From Acidimicrobiaceae bacterium (GTDB lineage: Bacteria; Actinomycetota; Acidimicrobiia; Acidimicrobiales; RAAP-2): 11,092 nt of DNA. Every line of letters starts with the position of its first letter. Position 1 is the stretch's first letter. Below, one piece after another: positions 1 to 9,225 of this stretch. The stretch is taken from positions 650 through 11,741 of the forward strand of contig PKZI01000256.1 of NCBI GenBank assembly GCA_003133005.1, given 5' to 3'. A program made the position numbers and the translations under genes. Under the pieces are notes generated by a model. The model saw only the letters and a list, made by a program, of their open reading frames with translations, searched no databases and was not told the origin of the DNA.

Positions 1-251
1 ATGAACACGGTGAAGGTGAAGTTGAGCGCGAATAGTCCCGCGAGCAACGACCAAAGGACCCACCATTCGTAGCGTGGCGAACCTTCGGCGCGAGCTTGCA
101 CTCGTCGTCGTAAGAGCCAAAACCAATTGAGGTCGCTGCCGGCCTCACTACCTAGCGTGCCGAACGCCGCGCTCGCGGGATCGGCGCGCGCGTTCAGAAG
201 GTCGTCAGGGTTCTCACGGTCCAGGTGCGCTGGTGGGCGCGGATCACTCAC
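1..251 (-). CDS. Partial membrane protein, N-terminal end (possible MFS-type transporter)
   Basis: An open frame on the minus strand runs off the left edge, so only about 83 N-terminal residues are visible. The best start is the GTG at 251 (reads MSDPRPPAHLDREN...), because an in-frame TGA lies 33 bases upstream of it. The first ~60 residues are polar and cytoplasmic-looking, with an RRR cluster near residue 49. They are followed by a hydrophobic stretch (WWVLWSLLAGLFALNFTFTV), which looks like a first transmembrane helix. A long polar N-terminus before a WW-initiated helix is compatible with an MFS drug-efflux type transporter, but that is only inference from one helix. Codon use (GC-rich third positions) fits a real gene. 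It is separated by 172 bp from the gene before it on the same strand and may have its own promoter. Function is otherwise unknown. Confidence 0.6.
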   Translation of the reverse strand, partial: MSDPRPPAHLDRENPDDLLNARADPASAAFGTLGSEAGSDLNWFWLLRRRVQARAEGSPRYEWWVLWSLLAGLFALNFTFTVF

Positions 252-261
252 GTCAACGAGG

Positions 262-291
262 AACGTAACTGCGCGGCGATTTCATCGTCAA
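262..291 (-). promoter_or_regulatory. Weak candidate promoter for the left-edge membrane protein
   Basis: On the minus strand TTGACG (286-291) is followed after 18 bp by TACGTT (262-267), about 10 bp before the GTG start at 251. The -35 matches consensus well and the -10 poorly (3 of 6). If real, the mRNA would be nearly leaderless, which is compatible with the lack of a Shine-Dalgarno sequence before the GTG. The rest of 252-423 shows no gene and no convincing terminator. Confidence 0.22.
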
Positions 292-423
292 AGAGCAGTG
301 CGCACCCCTGACGAATTCCGCGTACCGGACTCGAAATTTTCGCGCCACGACCATCCCATGCACCCATCGAAGCGCCCCCTCAAAATTGTCGTACCTCGAT
401 TGTAAGTCGGGTGAACGAAGTGC

Positions 424-714
424 TCAGAGGCCCGTACGTCGCCAAAATGAGGGAGGCCGAGCGTGCGCGTGATAGTGGTCTGGAATATTGCGCATGTGAT
501 CGTCGGTCTTCCAATTATCCACGCCGAGTTCTTCGTCGGCCACGATGCGAAGTCTCTCGAGCAAACGTGATTTCACGTCAGGTGGAGGCGACGCATCATG
601 AGTGCGCCACACGACCATTGGCACCACGCAGATTTCGCAATCGGCGATCCAGCACACCTCGTCTTCGAAGTAGCGCCTCGTCACGGGCGCCGCCTCACAG
701 AGGTCGCAGGTCAT
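424..714 (-). CDS. Small histidine-triad (HIT)-like protein, 96 aa
   Basis: Starts at the ATG at 714, which overlaps the stop of the upstream kinase-like gene in an ATGA (711-714), so translation is probably coupled. The protein starts with C3-x2-C6 and has a second pair C26-x2-C29, then a hydrophobic strand plus VPMVVWRTH (H39), a helix-like stretch with many Arg/Glu, and ends with H80-Y-H82-A-H84-A-R-P. The H-x-H-x-H-x-R string resembles the HIT motif (H-phi-H-phi-H-phi-phi) of nucleotide hydrolases/transferases, whose middle His (here H82) is the nucleophile. An N-terminal Cys pair also occurs in zinc-binding HIT proteins. At 96 residues it is shorter than typical HINT proteins (about 110-140), so the fold could be reduced or the similarity fortuitous. 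The Cys pairs suggest zinc binding. It is the last gene of the operon. I recognise the general look of a conserved actinobacterial small protein but no named function. Confidence 0.75.
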   Translation of the reverse strand: MTCDLCEAAPVTRRYFEDEVCWIADCEICVVPMVVWRTHDASPPPDVKSRLLERLRIVADEELGVDNWKTDDHMRNIPDHYHAHARPPSFWRRTGL

Positions 715-2573
715 TCCTTGACGTTGAGCGTTACCGTAGCGTGCCACTTGACCATTGTTCCCGCGGCGGGCACTTCGGAGACGACGCTGGTCCACGCGGG
801 AGTGTCGGCACCAGGACCCTTGGTGACGTAGTAGAGCGCGGCTTTGGCCATCGCCGCGTTCACTTGCGCTTGGTCCATACCCACGACGTTGGGCATGGCG
901 CGAAGACCCTCGCCCGCCAAGGTCGTCGTCGTCGTTGACGTCGTGGTGCCCGATGTCGGGGTCGTCGTGGTCGTCGTGGCCGTGCTCGGCCCCGTGCTTA
1001 AGGCGAGCACGACCGTTGAATGCACTGGCACGGACGGTGGATTTCGAGTCGTGTGATACAACACGACGGCGACGTCGCCCATCGGGATTATTGGATTCGC
1101 CCGCGCTTCTGACGCGGGGCACTGCGCTGCGATCTTCAACAGCGCCAGTTTCGCGGTGTCGTAGGCGCACGTTTCGCCCACGAGTCCTTTGGGCAGCGCA
1201 ATCAACGTCGGCCCCGTCGAAATCGTCACGGTGATATCGAACCCTGACTTTTCTTTAGTTCCGGCCGCAGGCGACTGCGACAAAATGTCGTTCGCGGGAA
1301 CGCTTTGTGACACGGCGTGCTGGTCGATCGTCAAGGTGAAACCGTCAGCTTTAAGTACGTCTGAGGCCTGCGCGGACGTGAGGTTCGTCAAATTGGGTAC
1401 AACGTGGTCCTGGCTGAAGAGTCCGAGCTTCCATACGGCGCCCGCAGCGACGGCGACTATCAAGATGAGAACCGCGGCGACCAAATAACCAGTCCGTCGA
1501 GTTCGCGGCGCGCGCCCGGGCGGCATTGGTTCATAGCCGTAGGGTGCGGTGCGGCGAGGTGGGCCGTCGCGAGGCGGATCACCCGCGGGTTCGTCGAAAC
1601 GTGGTGTTCGCACGCGAACGGGTGGCGTCAGCGGGTGCGCGGCGGTACCACTGAGCTGGTCTGGCGATGGAGGACGAAAACCAATTGACGTGCGTGGTTC
1701 GGTCGGCGTGAACTGCGCAAGTATTGGAATCTCGCCCGGCGTATTTCGTAACACCAAGGGTGCGGCGTCGGTGACCGCAGCACCGAGACGATTCGAGAAT
1801 TGATCGGCGTTCAGACGCAGCCGTGGATCTGAGACCGCGGCTTGCGCCAGCAGCATGTCGAGCGTACCCAATTCAACGCGCACGGGCAGGGGCGAATTGA
1901 TGCGCGCTCGCAAGACCGCGTCCACACTGAATCCGTCGAACGCCGAGACGCCCGTGGCCGCTTCGAAGAGTATGAGCGCGAGCGCGTACACGTCGGACTC
2001 GGGTCCAGCCGGTTCGCCCAGCGCCTGTTCAGGACTCAGGTAGCGCACGTCATCGAGGCTCAGATGTTCGCGGTACGCGTCGCCCAATCCCGCGAGAGCG
2101 ATGTCACTCAGTCGCACGCGTCCTTCGTCGTCGAAGAGCAACTTGTCCGGCGAGAGGTCAGCGTGCACGAACCCATTGGCGTGCACGTAGCTCAACGCAC
2201 TCGCGACGTCGCGCCCGAGACGCGCCACGTCGTCCACGCTGAGCGTCTGACCCGCCGCGAGAACGTCCTCGAGCGATCCACCATCGAGGTATTCGGTGAC
2301 CATGAAAATCGCGCCCGACTCTTGTCCGCCGTCAAATACCCTCGCCAAATGAGGATGGCTCAACGTGGCCGCTCGTACAATGCGATCACGGAATGCTCGT
2401 CGAACGCCCTCGTGCGCCGCGAGTGATGGCAAAAGCACTTTGACGATGACGGTGCGGTGAAGCGATTGATCTTCGGCGAGATAGACCTCGGCGGTGTTAC
2501 CCACCCCCAACTGTTCGAGGATGCGGTATCGACCAGCCAGATCGTGACCATTGACAAAAGTAGGGTACGCCAT
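711..2573 (-). CDS. PASTA-domain Ser/Thr kinase-like membrane protein, probable pseudokinase
   Basis: 620 aa from the ATG at 2573. A TTG at 2582 is in frame, but AAGG sits about 10 nt before the ATG and only 1 nt before the TTG. Residues ~14-270 form a PknB-like kinase domain with P-loop GVGNTAEV (23-30), ATP lysine K45 and a YLSPEQA motif (178-184). Key catalytic positions are altered: HRDLKPEN is HADLSPDK (137-144), so the Arg, Lys and metal-binding Asn are replaced, and DFG is D157-I-A. The alpha-C Glu position reads as Arg, and the activation segment has no Thr. Residues 271-360 are a Pro/Arg-rich cytoplasmic linker, and 363-381 a transmembrane helix. Outside lie PASTA repeats at ~391-454 and 559-620, with a divergent PASTA-like unit (457-528, two Cys: 469, 485) between, and a Thr-rich linker at 531-551. 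PASTA kinases sense muropeptides/lipid II. This one may act as a scaffold or sensor rather than an enzyme. It lies 26 bp after ligA and overlaps the next gene by 4 bp. Confidence 0.93.
   Translation of the reverse strand: MAYPTFVNGHDLAGRYRILEQLGVGNTAEVYLAEDQSLHRTVIVKVLLPSLAAHEGVRRAFRDRIVRAATLSHPHLARVFDGGQESGAIFMVTEYLDGGSLEDVLAAGQTLSVDDVARLGRDVASALSYVHANGFVHADLSPDKLLFDDEGRVRLSDIALAGLGDAYREHLSLDDVRYLSPEQALGEPAGPESDVYALALILFEAATGVSAFDGFSVDAVLRARINSPLPVRVELGTLDMLLAQAAVSDPRLRLNADQFSNRLGAAVTDAAPLVLRNTPGEIPILAQFTPTEPRTSIGFRPPSPDQLSGTAAHPLTPPVRVRTPRFDEPAGDPPRDGPPRRTAPYGYEPMPPGRAPRTRRTGYLVAAVLILIVAVAAGAVWKLGLFSQDHVVPNLTNLTSAQASDVLKADGFTLTIDQHAVSQSVPANDILSQSPAAGTKEKSGFDITVTISTGPTLIALPKGLVGETCAYDTAKLALLKIAAQCPASEARANPIIPMGDVAVVLYHTTRNPPSVPVHSTVVLALSTGPSTATTTTTTPTSGTTTSTTTTTLAGEGLRAMPNVVGMDQAQVNAAMAKAALYYVTKGPGADTPAWTSVVSEVPAAGTMVKWHATVTLNVKE
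921..984. repeat. Low-complexity GTC/GTG triplet tract encoding a Thr-rich linker
   Basis: The plus strand is dominated by GTC, GTT and GTG triplets; read on the minus strand in the kinase-like gene they are ACC/ACG/AAC-type codons giving roughly TTTTTTPTSGTTTSTTTTT. This is a disordered extracellular spacer between the second and third PASTA units. Such tracts are prone to replication slippage in multiples of three and so to length variation among strains. Confidence 0.7.
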
Positions 2574-2599
2574 TCTGTTCAAACCTTAGTAAGTGCGGC

Positions 2600-5691
<3,092 letters not shown>

Positions 5692-5720
5692 CGTCCCATT
5701 CTGCCAGTTTTCGCGCGGGC

Positions 5721-6884
5721 CTAGCCTTGCCCGAGGCGATAGACCACGGACGACAGCACGCCAATCAGTTGGTCGACTTCTTGCTCCGTGGTCTCGGCGC
5801 CCATAGTCAGGCGCAACGAACCCCCGGCACGACCCGGCGACATACCCATCGCCGCAAGCACGTGGCTCGTGATCGCCGCTCCACTCGAGCAGCTCGACGC
5901 CGCGGACGCGCACACACCTTCTTGGTCGAGGAGAAAGAGCAGTTCATCGCTCGCGAGTCCCTCGAACGTCACGTGCACCGTCCCGGGAACCTTGCGCGCC
6001 GCAGGAGCAGTAATCGCACAACCCGGAAGAAAACTGAGCGCCGCGCACAATTTCTGTTGGTAGTCCACCACTCGATCGTTCACGTCGACGAGTTCTTTTT
6101 GAGCCAATCGAACCGCCGCGGCGAGCCCCACCGCGGCCGCGACGTCCACCGTGCCGCCGCGCCGTCCACGTTCTTGTCCCCCGCCGGGCACCACCGCATC
6201 GAGTGCGACCTCGTTTCGCATGATGAGCGCACCCGCATTCACGGGACCGCCGATCTTGTGCGCGCAAATCGAGATCAGGTCAATCGTGGCCGTGACCGTT
6301 GGTAGGTAGAGCCATGGCGCAGCCGCGACGGCATCAGTGTGGGTCACTACCCCACCCGGTACCGAGCCGTTCGCGACCGACGTGACCGCGTCGAGTGGCT
6401 GACACACCCCAGTCTCGTTATTGACGGTCATGACACTGACGATCGCTACGTTCGAATCGATCGCCTCGCGAAGCGACTCGATGTCGATGACGCCGTCGGC
6501 GTCAACGTCAACGTAACGGACCTCGACGTCGTCGTACTCGCGATCCAAGAAGCCGGCAGCATCGAGCACGGCGTTGTGCTCGACCTTCGACGCGACCACG
6601 ACGCTTTTCTCGTGCGTGCGGCGGTGCGCGATCGTCGTGCCGACTATCGCGAGATGGCAAGACTCAGTTCCACCACCGGTGAAAATCACGCCGCCCGGTC
6701 GCGCGCCGACGAACTGTGCCACCTCGTCGCGGGCTTCTTCGATGGCTCGTCGAGCCTCGCGCGCGGCGCGGTGGCTGCCCGAGGGATTACCCACCACCCC
6801 GTGCTGCCAACGCTCCATGGCGTCGATGACTTCTTCACGTCGCGGCGCAGACGCCGCGTGATCGAAATAAAGTTGCTCGCTCAT
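5721..6884 (-). CDS. iscS: Cysteine desulfurase, IscS/NifS family
   Basis: A PLP-dependent enzyme that takes sulfur from L-cysteine to form a protein persulfide and alanine; given its place directly before mnmA, it probably feeds tRNA 2-thiolation and perhaps Fe-S assembly. 387 aa. The N-terminus YFDHAASAP (6-14) is typical. H103 in VEHN stacks on PLP, NNETG is at 155-159, D184 lies in HTDA, and K210 in SICAHK is the PLP Schiff-base lysine. The nucleophilic Cys is C332 in SSCSSGA, followed by SHVLAAMG (340-347). One oddity: the Gln normally three residues after the PLP Asp (HTDAVQ, Gln183 of E. coli IscS) is Ala187, and the DNA clearly reads GCG there. The ATG at 6884 overlaps the dehydrogenase stop in ATGA, so translation is likely coupled. 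The family call is certain; the iscS label rests on context. Confidence 0.95.
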   Translation of the reverse strand: MSEQLYFDHAASAPRREEVIDAMERWQHGVVGNPSGSHRAAREARRAIEEARDEVAQFVGARPGGVIFTGGGTESCHLAIVGTTIAHRRTHEKSVVVASKVEHNAVLDAAGFLDREYDDVEVRYVDVDADGVIDIESLREAIDSNVAIVSVMTVNNETGVCQPLDAVTSVANGSVPGGVVTHTDAVAAAPWLYLPTVTATIDLISICAHKIGGPVNAGALIMRNEVALDAVVPGGGQERGRRGGTVDVAAAVGLAAAVRLAQKELVDVNDRVVDYQQKLCAALSFLPGCAITAPAARKVPGTVHVTFEGLASDELLFLLDQEGVCASAASSCSSGAAITSHVLAAMGMSPGRAGGSLRLTMGAETTEQEVDQLIGVLSSVVYRLGQG

Positions 6885-8245
6885 GCGATGTAGAAACTTT
6901 TTTGGTTTGTGAACTCGCGCGTGCCGGCTCTCGAGAGCTCGCGACCGTAGCCGGACTTCTTCGTGCCGCCAAATGGCAGTTCGGGCATCGAAGCGACAAT
7001 GGCGTTCGCAAAGACCATTCCCGCGTCGAGTTGTGCGACGCCCTCGTCAATCTCTCGTCTATCGCTCGCCCATATCGACGCGGCGAGTCCCCAGGGCGTG
7101 TCGTTGGCAAGCGCGATGGCGTGCCCAAGATCGTTCGCCACCTGCACCACGGCCACGGGTCCAAAGAGCTCCTCATTCGCCGCGCGTGCGTGCGCGGGAA
7201 CGTCGGTCAGCACGGTGGCGGGATAGAAGTAGCCGGTGCCTTCGAGCGCTGCGCCTCCGGCACGTACGACCGCACCTTGCGCCACCGACGACGACACTTG
7301 TGCGCTCAGTAGCTCCAGCTGGGCCTTGCTCACTAACGGACCGAGGTTGGTCGCCGGATCCATCGGGTCGCCGGTCGTCACCTTGCTCATCTCGTCGACG
7401 AATCGGTCGACGAACTCCTCGCTTCGTTCGCGCACCACGATGAAGCGCTTTGCCGCGATACACGCCTGGCCATTGTTTTGAATGCGCGCGGTCACCGCGT
7501 TCGCGACCGTTCGGTCCAAGTCCGCTGACGCGGCGACGACGAAGGCGTCCGAACCACCAAGCTCGAGCACGCACTTTTTGAGATTGCGTCCCGCTTCTTC
7601 AGCGACGGCTCGTCCCGCACGCTCCGAACCTGTGAGTGTCACGCCCGCGATGCGGTCGTCCGCGATGATCGCGGGAACCTGGTCAGGTTCGACGAAAAGA
7701 TTCGTGACGACGCCTCGTGTGAATCCCGCGCGCGTGAAGAGATCCTCCAGATAGAGCGCGCATCCCGGCACGTTGGGTGCGTGCTTGAGCACGACGGCGT
7801 TTCCCGCCATCAACGTAGGTCCGGCAAATCGCACGACTTGCCAGAGCGGAAAATTCCACGGCATGATCGCCAAAATCGGACCCACCGGCTCGTAGCGGAC
7901 GCCGCTGCGCGCGGCGTTGGTCGTAATGACTTCATTTTCCAGCATTGCGGGCGCGTGTTCGCTGAAATAGCGCAGCGTCGCCGCACACTTCGCAGCTTCG
8001 CCCTTCGCCGCCGCGAAGGTCTTGCCCATTTCGCTCGTCATGAGCTGGGCAATAACCGGAATTTCTCCTTCGAGCAACTCGGCCGCGCGCTTCATAAGTT
8101 CGCCACGGTCCTTTAGCTCGGTCGTTCGCCAGACGTGATAGCCAGTCGCGGCGAGTTCGAGCGCGGTATCGATCCCCTCGGGATCAAGTACGTCGTGTCG
8201 CGAAAGTACCTCTTCGGTATAGGGATTGGTGGCGACGAACGGCAT
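6881..8245 (-). CDS. gabD1: NAD(P)-dependent succinate-semialdehyde dehydrogenase (GabD1-like)
   Basis: Aldehyde dehydrogenase superfamily enzyme, predicted to oxidise succinic semialdehyde to succinate, as in the GABA shunt or the alternative TCA route of mycobacteria. 454 aa, matching the short (about 455 aa) GabD1/Sad class, which begins directly with a NP-x-TGE-like stretch (here NPYTEE). Visible motifs: EMGKT (72-76), MPWNFPLWQ with N131, cofactor-binding K154 in VLKHAPNVP, TLTGSERAG (203-211), general base E228 in LELGGSD, nucleophile C262 in NNGQACIAAKRF, EELFGP (358-363) and the C-terminal PELPFGGTKKSGYGREL. These strings closely follow Mycobacterium tuberculosis GabD1 as I recall it. 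No clear Shine-Dalgarno precedes the ATG at 8245, and only weak promoter-like hexamers are visible in 8246-8290. It is the first gene of the operon and overlaps the cysteine desulfurase start by 4 bp. The exact aldehyde substrate is inferred. Confidence 0.92.
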   Translation of the reverse strand: MPFVATNPYTEEVLSRHDVLDPEGIDTALELAATGYHVWRTTELKDRGELMKRAAELLEGEIPVIAQLMTSEMGKTFAAAKGEAAKCAATLRYFSEHAPAMLENEVITTNAARSGVRYEPVGPILAIMPWNFPLWQVVRFAGPTLMAGNAVVLKHAPNVPGCALYLEDLFTRAGFTRGVVTNLFVEPDQVPAIIADDRIAGVTLTGSERAGRAVAEEAGRNLKKCVLELGGSDAFVVAASADLDRTVANAVTARIQNNGQACIAAKRFIVVRERSEEFVDRFVDEMSKVTTGDPMDPATNLGPLVSKAQLELLSAQVSSSVAQGAVVRAGGAALEGTGYFYPATVLTDVPAHARAANEELFGPVAVVQVANDLGHAIALANDTPWGLAASIWASDRREIDEGVAQLDAGMVFANAIVASMPELPFGGTKKSGYGRELSRAGTREFTNQKSFYIA

Positions 8246-8378
8246 CTAACTAGTCTGCCAGCAAATCAGTCGCATTTGTCGAGAGTGCGCTTCGCGGCTC
8301 GTGAACGACGACTGCACATTTTCGAAACGCCAGGGGACAGCAACGAATTTTCGCCGCACCACCACGCAGAGGCGTCTT

Positions 8379-8507
8379 CTACTCTTCGCTTTTTTTCTTG
8401 GCGGGACGAAGCGCGAACCACCACACCGAGATAATGGTGGCGAGTGCACCGAGAACGCCAAGGGTTGACTTAACACCCTTGCCCTTGGACTTAGGAGAAT
8501 CTGACAT
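8379..8507 (-). CDS. Small single-pass membrane protein, 42 aa
   Basis: Reads MSDSPKSKGKGVKS, then a hydrophobic stretch LGVLGALATIISVWWFALRP (16-35), then AKKKSEE and a TAG stop. Lysines flank both ends of one predicted transmembrane helix and the WW pair sits near its C-terminal end, a pattern unlikely in a chance frame. The N-terminal side carries four Lys, which by the positive-inside rule may lie in the cytoplasm, although the KKK after the helix makes topology uncertain. There is no strong Shine-Dalgarno (GATGGG upstream is weak). An overlapping 89-codon frame on the same strand (starting 8515) is richer in Arg/Ser/Pro and shows no domain, so I prefer this one. It lies after the hairpin that follows yceI and 133 bp before the dehydrogenase gene. 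Function unknown; it would be missed by annotation with a 50-aa cutoff. Confidence 0.65.
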   Translation of the reverse strand: MSDSPKSKGKGVKSTLGVLGALATIISVWWFALRPAKKKSEE

Positions 8508-8523
8508 GCACCCATCGTAATAA

Positions 8524-8560
8524 GGAGAGAGCCGGGGGCTCGCAGCCCCCGGCTCTCTCC
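8524..8560 (-). terminator. Perfect GC-rich hairpin after yceI, likely terminator
   Basis: GGAGAGAGCCGGGGGCT (8524-8540) and its exact complement AGCCCCCGGCTCTCTCC (8544-8560) enclose a 3-base loop, a 17-bp stem with no mismatch. It begins 12 nt after the yceI stop. On the minus strand only TTATTA follows, so there is no real U-tract; strong GC hairpins without U-tracts are proposed as terminators in actinobacteria. The structure is symmetric, so it could also stop plus-strand transcripts, but no plus-strand gene precedes it. Confidence 0.8.
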
Positions 8561-8572
8561 CTGACGATGTGC

Positions 8573-9118
8573 TTACGCCGCGTGGTGCGCCTCGACGGCA
8601 ATTTCGATGCCGACCTTGTTGCCCACAACGAGACTGCCGTTTTCGAGCGTCCCTTCGAAGTTGACCCCAAAGTCGCGACGGTCAATCTCGCCGGTGACTT
8701 CGAACGCGGTGACGTCGACGCCTGGTGCCATGCTCGGCCCGGTACCCAGGTACTCGAGCAAGAACGTCACTGGCTTGGTGATGCCGCGCACCGTCAGGTC
8801 AGCGACCAGTTCGTACTTGTCGCCACTCTTGGGCGTGATTTTCGTGGACTTCAACGTGAGGGTGGGGTAGTTCTCCTGGTCGAGGAAGTCGGCACTCTTG
8901 AGGTGGCCATCGCGCATCTCGTTGGCGGTGGTGATGCTCGCTGCTTGCAAGGACGCTTCAACCGACGAATTCTCGATGGAGTCGCCAATGGTGATGGTGC
9001 CGGTGAAATCAGTGAAATTACCGCGCACCTTCGCAGCGACGAGGTGGCGAGCGACGAAACCGACGCTCGAGTGGACGGGGTCGACGTTGTAGACGCCGGG
9101 AGCGGGAAGATTGCTCAT
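8573..9118 (-). CDS. YceI-family protein (lipocalin-like, polyisoprenoid-binding fold)
   Basis: 181 aa with the family's signature order: Y10-x-x-D13-x-x-H16-S-S-V-G-F, R24-H25, V31-R-G-N-F, S61-I-T-T, R69-D-G-H72-L-x-S-x-x-F, YPTLTL (84-89), ADLTVRGITKPV (106-117) and D149-F-G. YceI proteins form an extended lipocalin-like beta-barrel that binds isoprenoid or other amphipathic ligands (ubiquinone-8 and polyprenyl chains in known structures). There is no signal peptide, so this member is predicted to be cytoplasmic, unlike periplasmic E. coli YceI. A good Shine-Dalgarno AGGAG (minus strand, 9126-9130) lies 7 nt before the ATG at 9118. Expression is probably controlled by the divergent MarR regulator. 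A strong hairpin follows the stop, so it is likely monocistronic. The ligand is unknown; stress or quinone/isoprenoid handling is a guess from the family. Confidence 0.95.
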   Translation of the reverse strand: MSNLPAPGVYNVDPVHSSVGFVARHLVAAKVRGNFTDFTGTITIGDSIENSSVEASLQAASITTANEMRDGHLKSADFLDQENYPTLTLKSTKITPKSGDKYELVADLTVRGITKPVTFLLEYLGTGPSMAPGVDVTAFEVTGEIDRRDFGVNFEGTLENGSLVVGNKVGIEIAVEAHHAA

Positions 9119-9162
9119 TTTGGATCTCCTAATTATTTGGACAAAGTTTGTTGCCTCTGGAG

Positions 9163-9192
9163 ACTATAGTTGCCTACTCAACTACTTGTCAA
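9163..9192 (-). promoter_or_regulatory. yceI promoter
   Basis: On the minus strand a perfect -35 TTGACA (9187-9192) is followed after 18 bp by TATAGT (9163-9168), predicting a start near 9156 and a leader of about 38 nt containing the AGGAG ribosome site. The -35 box lies in the middle of the inverted repeat 9179-9202, so a repressor bound there would block RNA polymerase. Confidence 0.7.
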
Positions 9193-9202
9193 GAAGTAGT
9201 TG
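9167..9202. promoter_or_regulatory. Putative MarR operator: nested inverted repeats sharing one half-site
   Basis: A perfect 9-bp inverted repeat CAACTACTT (9179-9187) / AAGTAGTTG (9194-9202) with a 6-bp spacer is preceded by TAGTTG (9167-9172), which forms a second inverted repeat with CAACTA (9179-9184), also with a 6-bp spacer. Three TAGTTG half-sites in alternating orientation thus cover the yceI promoter and lie just upstream of the marR -10. MarR dimers bind palindromes of roughly this size, usually next to their own gene, so autorepression plus control of yceI is the natural reading. Confidence 0.72.
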
Positions 9203-9225
9203 TAAATACGAGTAACTGCTATACT
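9197..9225 (+). promoter_or_regulatory. marR promoter giving a probably leaderless transcript
   Basis: TATACT (9220-9225) is a strong -10 box with a weak TAGTTG (9197-9202) 17 bp upstream as -35. Only 6 nt separate the -10 from the ATG at 9232, so transcription would begin at or within a base or so of the start codon. No Shine-Dalgarno is present. Leaderless mRNAs are common in actinobacteria. The -10 is flanked by the inverted pair GAGTAA (9210-9215) / TTACTC (9226-9231). Confidence 0.6.

Noticed and set aside
127..405. Plus-strand 92-codon open frame
   Set aside because: Arg/Ser-rich composition with no domain, antisense to the partial membrane protein at its left half; treated as a chance frame.
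360..410. TACAAT hexamer on the minus strand after the HIT-like gene
   Set aside because: Good -10 resemblance but no -35 at proper spacing, and about 145 nt from the nearest start codon.
715..1170. Long N-terminal extension of the HIT-like frame (start at 1170)
   Set aside because: The extra 152 residues are low-complexity Arg/Asp/His-rich sequence lying antiphase within the kinase-like gene; the ATG at 714 in the ATGA overlap is the sensible start.
5692..5913. Upstream extension of MnmA
   Set aside because: It overlaps the end of the cysteine desulfurase gene and lacks family similarity; MnmA proteins begin at the MNVLVAMSGG-type stretch encoded from 5691.
8246..8290. Promoter for the dehydrogenase operon
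   Set aside because: TCGACA and CAGACT can be found 19 bp apart just before the ATG, but the -10 match is weak and the spacing long; too little support for a separate feature.
8246..8515. 89-codon minus-strand frame overlapping the 42-aa gene
   Set aside because: Arg/Ser/Pro-rich with no recognisable domain or TM helix; the overlapping 42-aa frame is far more protein-like.
8567..9169. 200-codon plus-strand frame antisense to yceI
   Set aside because: Fully antisense to a clear YceI-family gene; open because of high GC and codon bias.
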